From the NCBI RefSeq assembly GCF_025965585.1, contig NZ_JAOPWR010000466.1, positions 1-38,540 on the forward strand: a stretch of DNA of 38,540 bases. The letters are read 5' to 3'. Under the pieces are notes generated by a model. The model did not search any database. It was not told the DNA's origin and was given only the letters and a program-made list of their open reading frames with translations. The translations under genes and the position numbers were made by a program. Of the stretch, positions 1 through 9,624 are shown piece after piece (position 1 is the stretch's first letter; each line of letters starts with the position of its first letter). Origin of the DNA: Pseudonocardia sp. GTDB taxonomy: Bacteria; Actinomycetota; Actinomycetes; Mycobacteriales; Pseudonocardiaceae.

Positions 1-757
1 GCCAGCTCCACGGCGAGGGCGCGCACGCCGTCGACGCCGTTCTCCTCCGCCGCCGTGACGAACGCGGAGCCGACGATGACGCCGTCGGCGAACGCCGCGA
101 CCTCCGCCGCCTGGTCGCCCGACCGCACGCCGAGCCCGACACCGATCGGCATCGTGGTGTGGGCGCGGCAGCGGCCGACGATCTCCGGAGCGGCCGCGTC
201 GACGGCGCCGCGGGCACCGGTGACGCCCATCGTCGAGGTGGCGTAGAGGAAGCCGCGGGACGCCGCGGCCGTGGAGACGATGCGCTCCTCCGTGGACGAC
301 GGCGCGACGAGGAAGATCCGGTCCAGCCCGTGCTGCTCCGACGCCGCGATCCAGTCGTCGGCCTCGTCGGGTATGAGGTCCGGGGTGATGAGGCCCAGCC
401 CGCCTGCGGAGGCGAGGTCGCGCGCGAAGGCGTCGACGCCATAGCGCATGACGGGGTTGAAGTACGTCATCACGACAGCCCTGCCGCCGGCGGCGGTGAC
501 CCGCTCCACCACCGACAGCACGTCGCGCAGCTTCGTGCCCGCGCGCAGGGCGGTCTCGGCGGCGGCCTGGATGGTGGGGCCGTCCATCACGGGGTCGGAG
601 TACGGAACACCGACCTCGAGCAGGTCGCACCCGCCCTCGACCATGGCGGTAAGCAGGTCCGTCGACCCGTCGACGGTCGGGTAGCCGGCCGGGAGGTACC
701 CGATCAGCGCGCCCCGGCCCTCGGCGCGGCACCCGGCGAAGATCGACTCGACTGCGC

Positions 758-761
<4 letters not shown>
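1..761 (-). CDS. trpA: tryptophan synthase alpha subunit (C-terminus cut by window edge)
   Basis: TrpA cleaves indole-3-glycerol phosphate to indole and glyceraldehyde 3-phosphate and passes indole to TrpB in the cytosolic alpha2-beta2 complex. The minus-strand frame is absent from the ORF track because it has no stop inside the window. It begins [20 protein letters not shown] and contains [19 protein letters not shown], which holds the family's catalytic Glu and Asp, then [16 protein letters not shown] and GVGLGVRSG of the TIM barrel. About 253 codons are visible, so only some 10-15 residues should be missing. The ATG overlaps the trpB stop as ATGA, so translation is probably coupled. It is the last gene of the trp block seen here. 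Confidence 0.96.
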
Positions 762-2148
<1,387 letters not shown>

Positions 2149-2152
<4 letters not shown>

Positions 2153-2973
2153 CGCATTATTCTGCTGCACGATGGATGGAAACCTGCGGCCACCAGGCTG
2201 CGGACCGCCCCCTGGGGGTCGCCGCTGGTCACCAGGCTCTCGCCGGTGAGCACCGCGTCGGCACCCCACCCGGCGTAGGTGAGCAGGTCACCGGGGCCGC
2301 GGACGCCCGACTCGGCCACCCGCATCACGTCGCTGGGCAGGCCCGGTGCGATCTGGCCGAAGATGCCGCGGTCGACCTCGAGGGTGTGCAGGTTGCGCGC
2401 GTTGACGCCGATGACCTTGGCCCCCGCCTCGAGCGCGCGGTCGGCCTCCTCCTCGGTGTGCACCTCCACCAGCGCCGTCATCCCGAGGGACTCGACACGG
2501 TCGAGCAGCGAGTCGAGCGCGTTCTGCTCCAGCGCCGCGACGATGAGCAGCACCAGGTCGGCGCCGAACGCCCGCGCCTCGTGCACCTGGTACGGCGTGA
2601 CGACGAAGTCCTTGCGCAGCACCGGGATGTCCACCACCGCGCGCACGGCGGCGAGGTCGGCGAGCGACCCGCCGAACCGGCGCTGCTCGGTGAGCACGCT
2701 GATGACCCGCGCGCCACCCTCGGCGTAGGACGCCGCGAGCACCGCGGGATCGCTGATGGTGGCCAGGTCGCCCTTCGACGGGCTGCGCCGCTTGACCTCG
2801 GCGATCACCCCGATCCCCGGGGCGCGCAGCGCCGCCATCACGTCGCGCGGAGGCGCAGTGGCGGCTGCCCGGCGCTTGATCTCGGCGAAGTCGACCTCCG
2901 CCTCGCGGACCGCGAGATCGGCTCTGACGCCGTCCACGATGGAATCGAGGACGCTGCCTCCGCTGTGATCCAT
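2149..2973 (-). CDS. trpC: indole-3-glycerol phosphate synthase
   Basis: Converts carboxyphenylaminodeoxyribulose phosphate to indole-3-glycerol phosphate, the step before TrpAB. The family's active-site strands are visible: [37 protein letters not shown] and [10 protein letters not shown] start at ATG 2973 ([13 protein letters not shown]), which has a GGGGAGGA ribosome site about 7 nt upstream. That gives 274 residues, normal for the family. An in-frame ATG at 3015 would add 14 Arg-rich residues and lacks such a site. The stop overlaps the trpB GTG. The gap to the upstream membrane-protein gene is 43 nt. Confidence 0.96.
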
Positions 2974-3016
2974 GCGGTGGTCCTCCCCTTCGGTTCGACG
3001 GGCTCGACGGGTCATG

Positions 3017-3715
3017 TTAGTCAGCCCCGCGGCCGGCCCCGTCGCCAGGACCGTCCCCGGAGCCCGGGCCGGTCCCCGCCGCGCTGTCCGTCCCGGCCCC
3101 GGGCCCGGGAGCCGGATCCGCCGTGGGGTCGCGTCCCGCGTCGAGGTCCTGCCAGGCGGCACGGTCGGGATCGAGCTCAACGGTGCGTTTGCTCGGCGCG
3201 GCATAACGGGCCCCGAGCCGCGACAGCCGCGGCTCGCGCAGCACCACCAGCACCCCGATGACGACGAGCAGCAGCCCGCCCGCCACGGCCAGCAGCGGCG
3301 CCGCGGTGGTGACGGTCGGCTGGTGGCGCAGCGCGTCCACGCTCACCCCGGACGGCGGCTGCGGCAGCCCCGCAGCGGGGCCGTCGGTGGCGAACGGGGA
3401 GCGCAGCAGCGCGGTGACCGCGATGACGGCCACCACCGCGCCCGCCACGGCGAGCAACCCCGCCAGCACCCGGCGTACCACGCCGCCGGTGGCCACGAGC
3501 GCGGCCACTCCCGCGAGCGCCACCAGCGCGAACCCCGTCAGCGACGGCGAGACCTGCGCACCGGTGAACGCGACCGCCGAGCGCCCGGCCGGGGTCACCT
3601 CGTACCAGGTCAGCGCGGACGCGCCCCACGTCAGGCCGGCCGCGGCGGCCAACCCGAGGCAGGCCAGCCCGAGGGCCCGCCCGCTCCGCGCGGGAACGAC
3701 GACCGCGGCCGTCAC
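3017..3715 (-). CDS. Trp-operon-associated conserved membrane protein (Rv1610-like)
   Basis: A 232-residue protein with about four hydrophobic spans: [48 protein letters not shown] and [17 protein letters not shown]. They are followed by a polar, Asp/Gly/Pro-rich cytosolic-type tail. Position between trpE and trpC and this topology match the conserved hypothetical membrane family found in actinobacterial trp regions (TIGR02234 as I recall it; Rv1610 in M. tuberculosis). The biochemical function is unknown; a link to tryptophan or indole handling is only suggested by context. The start is a GTG that overlaps, as GTGA, the stop of a small frame bridging back to trpE. Confidence 0.85.
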   Translation of the reverse strand: MTAAVVVPARSGRALGLACLGLAAAAGLTWGASALTWYEVTPAGRSAVAFTGAQVSPSLTGFALVALAGVAALVATGGVVRRVLAGLLAVAGAVVAVIAVTALLRSPFATDGPAAGLPQPPSGVSVDALRHQPTVTTAAPLLAVAGGLLLVVIGVLVVLREPRLSRLGARYAAPSKRTVELDPDRAAWQDLDAGRDPTADPAPGPGAGTDSAAGTGPGSGDGPGDGAGRGAD

Positions 3716-3858
3716 ACCGACGCCCCGGTGACGTGACCGGCCCGAAGGCGGTGATCGAGGCGCAGGCGTCGCGGACGATGATCCGCTCGCGACATCAGCG
3801 CCGTGGTCGGCGTGGCGGTGGTCGAGCGGCCCGGGGCGGCCGGTCGAGCGCAGGTCAC
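3712..3858 (-). CDS. possible 48-aa bridging ORF between trpE and the membrane-protein gene
   Basis: The 139-nt gap after trpE is exactly spanned by an open frame. Its GTG overlaps the trpE stop as GTGA and its TGA overlaps the GTG of the next gene in the same way. The peptide starts [12 protein letters not shown] and ends AGHVTGASV; it is Arg/Thr-rich and I recognise no domain. Third-position GC is high but less strict than in the neighbouring genes, so this may be a translated coupling relay or only an open frame in G+C-rich DNA. It is below the ORF-track size limit as an independent gene and appears there only inside a longer shadow frame. Confidence 0.3.
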   Translation of the reverse strand: MTCARPAAPGRSTTATPTTALMSRADHRPRRLRLDHRLRAGHVTGASV

Positions 3859-5408
3859 CGGGCCTGCCCGGGCGTGGTCATCGTCGCCGCCGTCGCCACC
3901 GCCGAGAGCACCGCGCGGGCCTTGTTGAGGCACTCGGTGTCCTCCGCGACGGGGTCGGAGTCGGCCACGATCCCGCCACCCGCCTGCACGTAGGCGACGC
4001 CGTCGCGCACCAGCGCCGTGCGGATCGCGATGGCGGTGTCGGCGTTGCCCGCGAAGTCGAGGTAGCCGACGATGCCGCCGTAGAGGCCACGGCGGGTGGG
4101 TTCCAGCTCCTCGATGATCGCCATGGCCCGCGGCTTCGGCGCCCCCGACAGCGTGCCGGCGGGGAAGCACGCGGTGACGGCGTCGTAGGCGTTGCGGCCG
4201 GCGCGCAGCATTCCCGTCACCGTCGAGACGAGGTGCATGACGTGGCTGTAGCGCTCGACCGAGAAGAAGCTGCGCACCTTGACCGTGCCGGGCTCGCAGA
4301 CGCGGCCGAGGTCGTTGCGCCCGAGGTCGACGAGCATGACGTGCTCGGAGCGCTCCTTCTCGTCGGTGCGGAGGTCCTTCTCCAGGAACTGGTCCTCCTC
4401 CTCGGTGGCGCCGCGCCAGCGCGTGCCCGCGATGGGGTGCGTGGTGACCACCCCGTCGAGCACCGTGACCAGGGCCTCCGGGCTGGAGCCGACGATCTCG
4501 AACCGCTCGCCGGCGGCGGACTCCAGCCGCAGCAGGTACATGTACGGGCTCGGGTTGGTGGTGCGCAGGACGCGGTAGACGTCGAGCGGGTCGGCGTCGC
4601 ACGCGGTCTCGAACCGCTGCGACACCACCACCTGGAACGCCTCGCCCGCCCGGATCTGCTCCTTCGCGATCTCGACGGCCGCGTGGTGCTCGGCCGGGCT
4701 GCGGCGGCGCGTGAACCGCGGCTCGGCCGGTGAGTAGACCGCCACCGTGGACGCGGCCGGGGCGGCGAGATCCTCGGTCATCCGGTCCAGCCGGGCGACG
4801 GCGTCGTCGTAGGCCTCGTCGACGCGCTCGTCGCTGGCGTCCCAGTTGATGGCGTTGGCGATGAGGGTGATGGTGCCCTCGTGGTGGTCGACCGCGGCGA
4901 GGTCGGTGGCCAGCAGCATCACCAGCTCGGGGATCCGCAGGTCGTCCTCGGTGAGCAGCGGCAGCTTCTCCAGCCGCCGCACGATGTCGTAGCCGAGGTA
5001 GCCGACCATGCCGCCGGTGAGCGGGGGCAGCCCCGGCAGCGGCTCGCTGTGCAGCTCCTCGACCACCGTGCGCAGGGCGCTCAGCGGGTCGCCGCTCGTC
5101 GGGAGCCCGGCGGGCACCTCACCGGTCCACGTCAGCCGGCCGTCCACCACCGTCATCGCCGCAGCGGACCGCGCCCCGACGAACGACCATCGCGACCACG
5201 ACCGCCCGTTCTCCGCCGACTCGAACAGGAACGTGCCGGGGCGGTCACCGGCCAGCTTGCGGTAGACCCCGACCGGGGTCTCGTCGTCGGCGAGCAGCCG
5301 TCGCGTCACCGGGATCACCCGGTGCCCGACGGCCAGCGCGCGGAACTCCTCGCGGCTGGGCGTGACCGCGCCGAGGGTGCCCGGGGGCGCGATGGCGTGG
5401 ACGGTCAT
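3855..5408 (-). CDS. trpE: anthranilate synthase component I
   Basis: Converts chorismate to anthranilate with ammonia from the TrpG amidotransferase, which is not encoded nearby. The 517-residue protein has an N-terminal regulatory half with LFES in FLFESAENG, corresponding to the LLES-type tryptophan feedback site. The C-terminal chorismate-binding half carries [63 protein letters not shown] and [14 protein letters not shown]. The ATG start has GAGAGGA upstream. Only 38 nt separate it from the divergent tetR start, and that gap is filled by an inverted repeat, so trpE expression may be tied to the TetR protein. No leader-peptide attenuator can fit in the gap. Confidence 0.97.
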   Translation of the reverse strand: MTVHAIAPPGTLGAVTPSREEFRALAVGHRVIPVTRRLLADDETPVGVYRKLAGDRPGTFLFESAENGRSWSRWSFVGARSAAAMTVVDGRLTWTGEVPAGLPTSGDPLSALRTVVEELHSEPLPGLPPLTGGMVGYLGYDIVRRLEKLPLLTEDDLRIPELVMLLATDLAAVDHHEGTITLIANAINWDASDERVDEAYDDAVARLDRMTEDLAAPAASTVAVYSPAEPRFTRRRSPAEHHAAVEIAKEQIRAGEAFQVVVSQRFETACDADPLDVYRVLRTTNPSPYMYLLRLESAAGERFEIVGSSPEALVTVLDGVVTTHPIAGTRWRGATEEEDQFLEKDLRTDEKERSEHVMLVDLGRNDLGRVCEPGTVKVRSFFSVERYSHVMHLVSTVTGMLRAGRNAYDAVTACFPAGTLSGAPKPRAMAIIEELEPTRRGLYGGIVGYLDFAGNADTAIAIRTALVRDGVAYVQAGGGIVADSDPVAEDTECLNKARAVLSAVATAATMTTPGQAR

Positions 5409-5412
5409 GACG

Positions 5413-5441
5413 CCATCCTCTCAGGCGCCCTGCCAGGATGG
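5413..5441. promoter_or_regulatory. inverted repeat in the trpE/tetR divergent gap (candidate TetR operator)
   Basis: The 7-nt arms CCATCCT and AGGATGG flank a second nested symmetry, CAGGCGCCCTG. The whole element lies between the divergent starts of trpE (5408) and tetR (5447) and covers the trpE GAGAGGA ribosome site. Compact palindromes in divergent gaps are typical TetR-family operators. Binding by the neighbouring TetR is inference. Confidence 0.5.
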
Positions 5442-5446
5442 GGGGC

Positions 5447-6058
5447 GTGGTCGCAGCGGGAGCACAACCCGGTCCCCGGCGCCGCGGACGGCGTCCTGGA
5501 GGGTCCGACACCCGCGGGCAGCTGCTCGAGGCCGCTCGCGTCGAGTTCGCCGAGCGCGGGTACGAAGGCGCCACCGTCCGGCGCATCGCCGACCGCGCGG
5601 GCGTCGACGCCGCGATGGTCAACCACTGGTTCGGGGGCAAGGAGGCGCTGTTCACCGCGTCTCTGGACATCCCCATCGACCCCGTCGAGCTCCTCGCCGA
5701 CATCCTGCCCGGCGATCCCGAGAAGATCGGCGAGCGCGTGGTCGAACGGTTCCTCACGGTCTGGGACGCCACCGGCGGCGGCCCGCTCGCCGCGATGATC
5801 CAGAGCATCGCCAGCCACGACGCGGCCGCCCGGATGATGCGGGAGTTCATAGGCAACGTGCTGGTCGGCCGGATCGTGGCCGCCGTGTCGCCCGACCAGC
5901 ACGAGCTGCGCGCCGGCCTGTGCGGGGCGCAGGTGTTCGGCATGGGCATGGTGCGGTACGTGCTGAAGTTCGAGCCCCTGGCCTCGGCCGACCACGCCAC
6001 GCTCGTGGCAGCGGTCGCCCCGAGCATCCAGCGCTACCTGACGGGCCCGCTCCCCTGA
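5447..6058 (+). CDS. TetR/AcrR-family transcriptional regulator
   Basis: A 203-residue DNA-binding protein. Near residues 20-65 it has the canonical TetR helix-turn-helix: DTRGQLLEAARVEFAERGYE, TVRRIADRAGVD and AMVNHWFGGKEALF. The ligand-binding C-terminal half includes FLTVWDATGGGPLAAMIQSI and resembles the actinobacterial TetR_C type. I prefer GTG 5447: a CAGGAT box ends 6 nt before it, matching the leaderless spacing of other genes here. ATG 5438 would lie inside that box and adds three residues. Divergence from trpE across a palindrome suggests autoregulation and possible control of trpE. The ligand is unknown. It is convergent with the response regulator downstream. Confidence 0.9.
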   Translation: MVAAGAQPGPRRRGRRPGGSDTRGQLLEAARVEFAERGYEGATVRRIADRAGVDAAMVNHWFGGKEALFTASLDIPIDPVELLADILPGDPEKIGERVVERFLTVWDATGGGPLAAMIQSIASHDAAARMMREFIGNVLVGRIVAAVSPDQHELRAGLCGAQVFGMGMVRYVLKFEPLASADHATLVAAVAPSIQRYLTGPLP

Positions 6059-6060
6059 CG

Positions 6061-6085
6061 CTCCCGGCCACCGCACCGGCCGGAG
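6061..6085. terminator. stem-loop between convergent tetR and response-regulator genes
   Basis: CTCCCGGCC pairs with GGCCGGAG (one bulged C) around a short loop, in the 31-nt gap between two convergent stops. There is no U-tract. A bidirectional terminator is the simplest reading. Confidence 0.5.
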
Positions 6086-6089
6086 GAGA

Positions 6090-6749
6090 TCAGGAGTCGA
6101 CCGGGCGGTGCGGGTCGATGAAGCCTGACTCGTAGGCGCGCACCACCGCCTGCGTCCGGTCGCGGGCGCCGACCTTCGCCAGCACGGTGCCCACGTGGGT
6201 CTCGACCGTCTCGACGCCGAGCACCATCTCCCGGGCGATCTCGGCGTTGCACAGCCCGCGGGCCACCCAGCGCAGCACCTCGCCCTCCCGCTCGGTGAGG
6301 CCGGCGCCGCGCAGCGCGTCACCGCCGCAGCGGCCGCGGGTGGCCACGAGGTCACGCACCGCCGCGGGGAACAGCAGCGACTCCCCCGCCGCGACCGTCC
6401 GCACCGCGCGCACGATCTCCACCGGCCGGGCGCGCTTGAGCAGGAACCCCGCGGCCCCGGCCTGCAGCGCGTCGTAGACGTGGCCGTCGTTGCCGAACGT
6501 GGTGAGCACGAGGACGCGGGGCGGCCGGTCCATCGTGGACACGAGGTGGCGGGTGGCGGCGATACCGTCGATCTCCGCCATGCGGACGTCCATCAGCACG
6601 ACATCGGGCCGGTGCGTGCGGACCAACCCGGGCACGTCGGCCCCGTCGGCACCTTCCCCGCGCACCTCGATGTCGGGCTCCGCCTCGAGGACTGCGCGCA
6701 GCCCGGCGCGGACGAGCTCCTCGTCGTCCACGAGCAGCAGACCGATCAC
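6090..6749 (-). CDS. orphan NarL/FixJ-family response regulator
   Basis: Two-component output protein of 219 residues. The receiver domain occupies about residues 1-120: acidic pocket LLVDDEELVRAG, phospho-acceptor Asp in PDVVLMDVRM, the T of LVLTTFGND and the K of FLLKRA. The LuxR-type helix-turn-helix is at about 150-210: LTEREGEVLRWVARGLCNAEIA, VETVETHVGTVLAKVGARDR. I start at GTG 6749 (VIGLLLVDDEEL), which has AGGA a few nt upstream; the ORF-track ATG adds 14 residues not expected before the first strand. No histidine kinase gene is adjacent, so the partner is elsewhere. A hairpin overlaps its ribosome site. Confidence 0.92.
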   Translation of the reverse strand: MIGLLLVDDEELVRAGLRAVLEAEPDIEVRGEGADGADVPGLVRTHRPDVVLMDVRMAEIDGIAATRHLVSTMDRPPRVLVLTTFGNDGHVYDALQAGAAGFLLKRARPVEIVRAVRTVAAGESLLFPAAVRDLVATRGRCGGDALRGAGLTEREGEVLRWVARGLCNAEIAREMVLGVETVETHVGTVLAKVGARDRTQAVVRAYESGFIDPHRPVDS

Positions 6750-6758
6750 GACGACGAT

Positions 6759-6773
6759 CCTGCCAGCGGCAGG
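6759..6773 (-). promoter_or_regulatory. hairpin overlapping the response-regulator ribosome site
   Basis: On the minus strand CCTGCC and GGCAGG form a perfect 6-bp stem with a three-base loop. The second arm contains the AGG of the AGGA ribosome site before GTG 6749. If transcribed, it could limit initiation. The surrounding 109-nt gap after hisI shows no other recognisable element. Confidence 0.35.
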
Positions 6774-6858
6774 CGGTGTGCACCCGCCCACACGCCTGAA
6801 CCGGGTACCGATATCAGTGCTGTGGCTGGGCCGGCTCGTGGGCAGGTGGGTGAGCGGC

Positions 6859-7221
6859 TCAGGCGAGCGGGAGGAGGACGTCCGTGTCGAAGCAGGTGCG
6901 GGTGCCGGTGTGGCAGGCGGAGCCGGTCTGGTCCACCGTCACCAGCAGCGTGTCACCGTCGCAGTCCAGGCTCACGCCGAGCACCTGCTGGGCGTGGCCC
7001 GAGCTCTCGCCCTTGACCCAGTACTCCTCGCGTGACCGCGACCAGTACGTCGCCCGGCCCGTGGTGAGGGTGCGGTGCAGCGCCTCGTCGTCCATCCACG
7101 CCACCATCAGCACCTCGCCGGTGCCGTGCTGCTGGGCGACTGCGCACACCAGCCCGTCGGCGTTGCGCTTGAGTCGGGCGGCGATCGCGGGGTCCAGCGC
7201 CGAGGTCTCCACGCGTGTCAT
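6859..7221 (-). CDS. hisI: phosphoribosyl-AMP cyclohydrolase
   Basis: Opens the purine ring of PR-AMP, the third step of histidine synthesis. The 120-residue cytosolic protein has the core motifs [35 protein letters not shown], metal-binding DCDGD and CHTGTRTCF. It is monofunctional, without the HisE pyrophosphohydrolase domain of enterobacterial HisIE. The ATG overlaps the hisF stop as ATGA. It ends the his block; a response regulator follows after 109 nt, where M. tuberculosis has chaA and bcpB. Confidence 0.96.
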   Translation of the reverse strand: MTRVETSALDPAIAARLKRNADGLVCAVAQQHGTGEVLMVAWMDDEALHRTLTTGRATYWSRSREEYWVKGESSGHAQQVLGVSLDCDGDTLLVTVDQTGSACHTGTRTCFDTDVLLPLA

Positions 7222-7991
7222 CGCGCCTCCACGCCCGCGACCCGCAGGCTGTCCTTCACGTCCTTGATCCGGAAGTGGCCGAAGTGGAACACCGTGGCGG
7301 CGAGCACCGCGTCGGCCCCGGCCCGGACGGCGGGCAGGAAGTGCTCCACCTCGCCCGCGCCACCGCTGGCGATCACCGGCACGTCCACGGCCTTGCGGAC
7401 GGCCTCGATCATCCGCAGGTCGAAGCCCGCGCGGGTGCCGTCGGCATCCATCGAGTTGAGAAGGATCTCGCCCACACCCAGCTCCTGGCCGCGGACCGCC
7501 CACTCCACGGCGTCGATCCCAGTCCCGCGACGGCCGCCGTGGGTGGTGACCTCCCACCCGGACGGGGTGGGCTGCTCGCCGTCGGGCACCGTGCGCGCGT
7601 CCACCGACAGCACGATGCACTGCGCCCCGAACCGGCGGCTGGCCTCGTGCAGGAGCTCGGGGCGCAGGATCGCGGCGGTGTTGATGCTGACCTTGTCGGC
7701 GCCCGCCCGGAGCAGGACGTCGATGTCGTCCGTCGCGCGGATGCCGCCCCCCACCGTGAGCGGGATGAACACCTGCTCGGCGGTGCGGCGCACGACGTCG
7801 AGCATCGTGGCGCGCTCCCCCGACGACGCGGTGACGTCGAGGAACGTCAGCTCGTCGGCACCCTCCGCGTCGTACACGCGGGCCATCTCGACGGGGTCGC
7901 CCGCGTCGCGCAGGTCAGCGAAGTTGACGCCCTTGACGACACGCCCGGCGTCGACGTCGAGGCAGGGGATGACACGCACCGCAACGGACAC
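7218..7991 (-). CDS. hisF: imidazole glycerol phosphate synthase, cyclase subunit
   Basis: Uses ammonia from HisH to convert PRFAR to imidazole glycerol phosphate and AICAR. The 257-residue (beta/alpha)8 barrel has catalytic Asp residues in [15 protein letters not shown] and [10 protein letters not shown], plus [35 protein letters not shown] and [10 protein letters not shown]. It starts at GTG 7991, one base after the TAG of the lipoprotein gene, and overlaps hisI by ATGA. It is therefore tied into a hisA-lipoprotein-hisF-hisI unit. Confidence 0.96.
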   Translation of the reverse strand: MSVAVRVIPCLDVDAGRVVKGVNFADLRDAGDPVEMARVYDAEGADELTFLDVTASSGERATMLDVVRRTAEQVFIPLTVGGGIRATDDIDVLLRAGADKVSINTAAILRPELLHEASRRFGAQCIVLSVDARTVPDGEQPTPSGWEVTTHGGRRGTGIDAVEWAVRGQELGVGEILLNSMDADGTRAGFDLRMIEAVRKAVDVPVIASGGAGEVEHFLPAVRAGADAVLAATVFHFGHFRIKDVKDSLRVAGVEAR

Positions 7992-7992
7992 G

Positions 7993-8451
7993 CTACGAGC
8001 CTACGGCGCACGCCTTGGCGGCCGCGACGGCCGCGTCGTCACCCGGGAAGGTGCTGGTGACGACCGTGGTGCCGACCGCGTCGGACGTGCCGCCCGTACC
8101 ACTGACGAACGTGGCGCTGCCATCGGAGAAGGACGCGGCGGCCGTGTCGGTGCTGAACGTGGCGACGGTGATGCGGTTGACGCCCTTGGGAAGGTCGGTG
8201 CGCGGGACGTCCACGGCCACGGCGGCGACGCCTCCCGGTGGGGCGTCGGGCAGCTGTTCCACGGTGGCACCGGGCGCGGCGGCGGTGAGACAGCGCACGA
8301 GCGAGGTGGCGTCGGGTGCGGCCGGGTCGGCGCTGGCCGGGGCGGACACGGCGGGCGCGGGCACGGCCGGTGGTGACGCCGCTCCGGACCCGCAGCCCGC
8401 CAGCACGAGCGGCGCGAGCAGGAGCAGGCAGACGACGGGGCTCCTGCTCAT
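7993..8451 (-). CDS. hypothetical lipoprotein coupled between hisA and hisF
   Basis: A 152-residue protein with a lipoprotein signal ([20 protein letters not shown]; lipobox LAGC), an Ala/Pro/Ser-rich linker (about residues 22-45) and a small globular part with two further Cys (VRCLTAA and KACAVG) that could form a disulfide outside the membrane. Its ATG overlaps the hisA stop as ATGA and its stop is one base from hisF, so it should be co-translated with cytosolic histidine enzymes. In M. tuberculosis this slot holds impA, an unrelated monophosphatase by its name and size. I do not recognise the family, and the role is unknown. Confidence 0.8.
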   Translation of the reverse strand: MSRSPVVCLLLLAPLVLAGCGSGAASPPAVPAPAVSAPASADPAAPDATSLVRCLTAAAPGATVEQLPDAPPGGVAAVAVDVPRTDLPKGVNRITVATFSTDTAAASFSDGSATFVSGTGGTSDAVGTTVVTSTFPGDDAAVAAAKACAVGS

Positions 8452-9221
8452 CCGGCGTGCCGGGCTCCGGCCCGGGCCTCGACGTCCCGCATGGCGGCCA
8501 GCGCCTCCGGCAGCGTGAAACGGCCGGCGTAGAGCGCCTTGCCGACGATGGAGCCCTCGATGTTGGCGCCGGCGGCGGCGGCCTCGGCGAGCGCGACGAG
8601 GTCGGTGACCTCGGCGATGCCGCCCGACGCGATCACCGGCGCGGGCGTGGCCGCGGCGACGTCGCGGAGCAGGTCGACATTGGGACCGCGCAGTGTGCCG
8701 TCCTTGCTGACGTCGGTGACGACGTAGCGGGCGCAGCCATCGCGGTCGAGGCGGGCGAGGGTCTCCCACAGGTCGCCACCGTCGGTGGTCCAGCCGCGGG
8801 CGGCGAGGCGGTGGTTGCCGTCGACGATGCGCACGTCCAGCCCGACGGCCACGCGGTCGCCGTGCCTCGCGATGGCCGAGGCGCACCACTCGGGGTTCTC
8901 CAGCGCGGCGGTGCCGAGGTTGACGCGCGTGCAGCCGGTGGACAGGGCCCGTTCCAGCGAGGCGTCGTCGCGGATGCCGCCGGACAGCTCGACCGACACG
9001 TCGAGCTCCCCCACGACCCCGGCCAGCAGCTCGGCATTGGAGCCCCGGCCGAAGGCGGCGTCGAGGTCGACGAGGTGGATCCACTCGGCGCCGTCGTTCT
9101 GCCACTGCAACGCGGCCTCGCGGGGCGCGCCGTAGCCGGTCTCGGTGCCCGCCTCGCCCTGGACCAGGCGCACGGCCTGGCCGTCCGCGACGTCGACGGC
9201 TGGAAGCAACGTGAAGCTCAC
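8448..9221 (-). CDS. priA: PriA: ProFAR isomerase, probably bifunctional HisA/TrpF
   Basis: A (beta/alpha)8 isomerase of 257 residues acting on ProFAR in histidine synthesis. In most Actinobacteria the same enzyme (PriA) also isomerises phosphoribosyl anthranilate. Visible are the N-terminal catalytic Asp in [44 protein letters not shown] in the mobile loop, the second catalytic Asp in [16 protein letters not shown] and VIASGGI. No trpF lies among the trp genes, which supports dual activity; that is inferred from the lineage, not proven by sequence. The GTG start follows a TAGGGT box by 8 nt, so the gene may head its own leaderless transcript. Confidence 0.94.
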   Translation of the reverse strand: MSFTLLPAVDVADGQAVRLVQGEAGTETGYGAPREAALQWQNDGAEWIHLVDLDAAFGRGSNAELLAGVVGELDVSVELSGGIRDDASLERALSTGCTRVNLGTAALENPEWCASAIARHGDRVAVGLDVRIVDGNHRLAARGWTTDGGDLWETLARLDRDGCARYVVTDVSKDGTLRGPNVDLLRDVAAATPAPVIASGGIAEVTDLVALAEAAAAGANIEGSIVGKALYAGRFTLPEALAAMRDVEARAGARHAG

Positions 9222-9229
9222 GGTCGGTC

Positions 9230-9235
9230 ACCCTA
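9230..9235 (-). promoter_or_regulatory. -10 box for a leaderless hisA/priA transcript
   Basis: TAGGGT (TANNNT type) on the minus strand lies 8 nt before GTG 9221. No convincing -35 is seen. It implies that hisA-lipoprotein-hisF-hisI can be transcribed separately from hisD-hisH. Confidence 0.5.
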
Positions 9236-9331
9236 CCCAGCACACGCGGCAGGATCGCCGCACGGCCCGAGTGGTGCGGTGACCCGTCCCGAGCGCACGA
9301 CGATCGGCGCACCGGACCGCGCCCGCCGCCC

Positions 9332-9337
9332 TACGTT
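9332..9337 (+). promoter_or_regulatory. -10 box before the dehydrogenase remnant
   Basis: TACGTT lies 7 nt before ATG 9345, the same leaderless spacing as in neighbouring intact genes. It suggests the remnant still carries its original promoter. Confidence 0.4.
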
Positions 9338-9344
9338 GATCGGC

Positions 9345-9600
9345 ATGGAGCGCAACGGTGCGCGCACGCTGGTGGCCGGTGTGACCGGAGTGCTCGGCGT
9401 CGGCACCGCCCGCGCGCTGCACGACCGGGTCGCACGGCTGGTGCCGGCCGGCCGCGACGGCGACCGGCTCGGGAAGCCGGCTGCGGAGCTGGGCGACCGC
9501 GGCCCGGTCGGCCCCCTCGCGGCGTTGCCGGCGTTGCGAAGACTCCCGGTATCAGCTCCGAGCGGCGCCCTGCGGGAACCACCTGGACCCCGCGATCAAC
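9345..9600 (+). pseudogene. truncated short-chain dehydrogenase/reductase remnant
   Basis: The frame from ATG 9345 reads MERNGARTLVAGVTGVLGVG, then TARALHDRVARLVPAGRDGD and RLGKPAAELG. This follows the start of an SDR Rossmann fold (TGxxxGxG, then an NADP-type Arg after the second strand, then RL...AAELG). After about 50 residues the similarity fades and the frame runs into hisH antisense, so only the N-terminal cofactor-binding part survives. It occupies most of the 403-nt gap between hisA and hisH. Assignment is by motif only, and the 3' limit is arbitrary. Confidence 0.45.
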
Positions 9601-9624
9601 CCGGCGACGCCCGTGGCCACCGCA

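Noticed and set aside
2974-3015. Alternative trpC start at ATG 3015
   Set aside because: The downstream ATG 2973 has a strong GGGGAGGA site and yields the usual protein length.
5401-5450. trp leader peptide or attenuator before trpE
   Set aside because: Only 38 nt separate trpE from tetR, with no Trp-codon-rich leader and no alternative stem-loops.
5245-6027. Minus-strand ORFs opposite tetR
   Set aside because: The TetR frame has a clear helix-turn-helix and codon pattern; the opposite frames show nothing recognisable.
7993-9312. 439-aa minus-strand ORF containing the lipoprotein
   Set aside because: Only its last 152 residues are a gene; the rest is hisA in the wrong frame.
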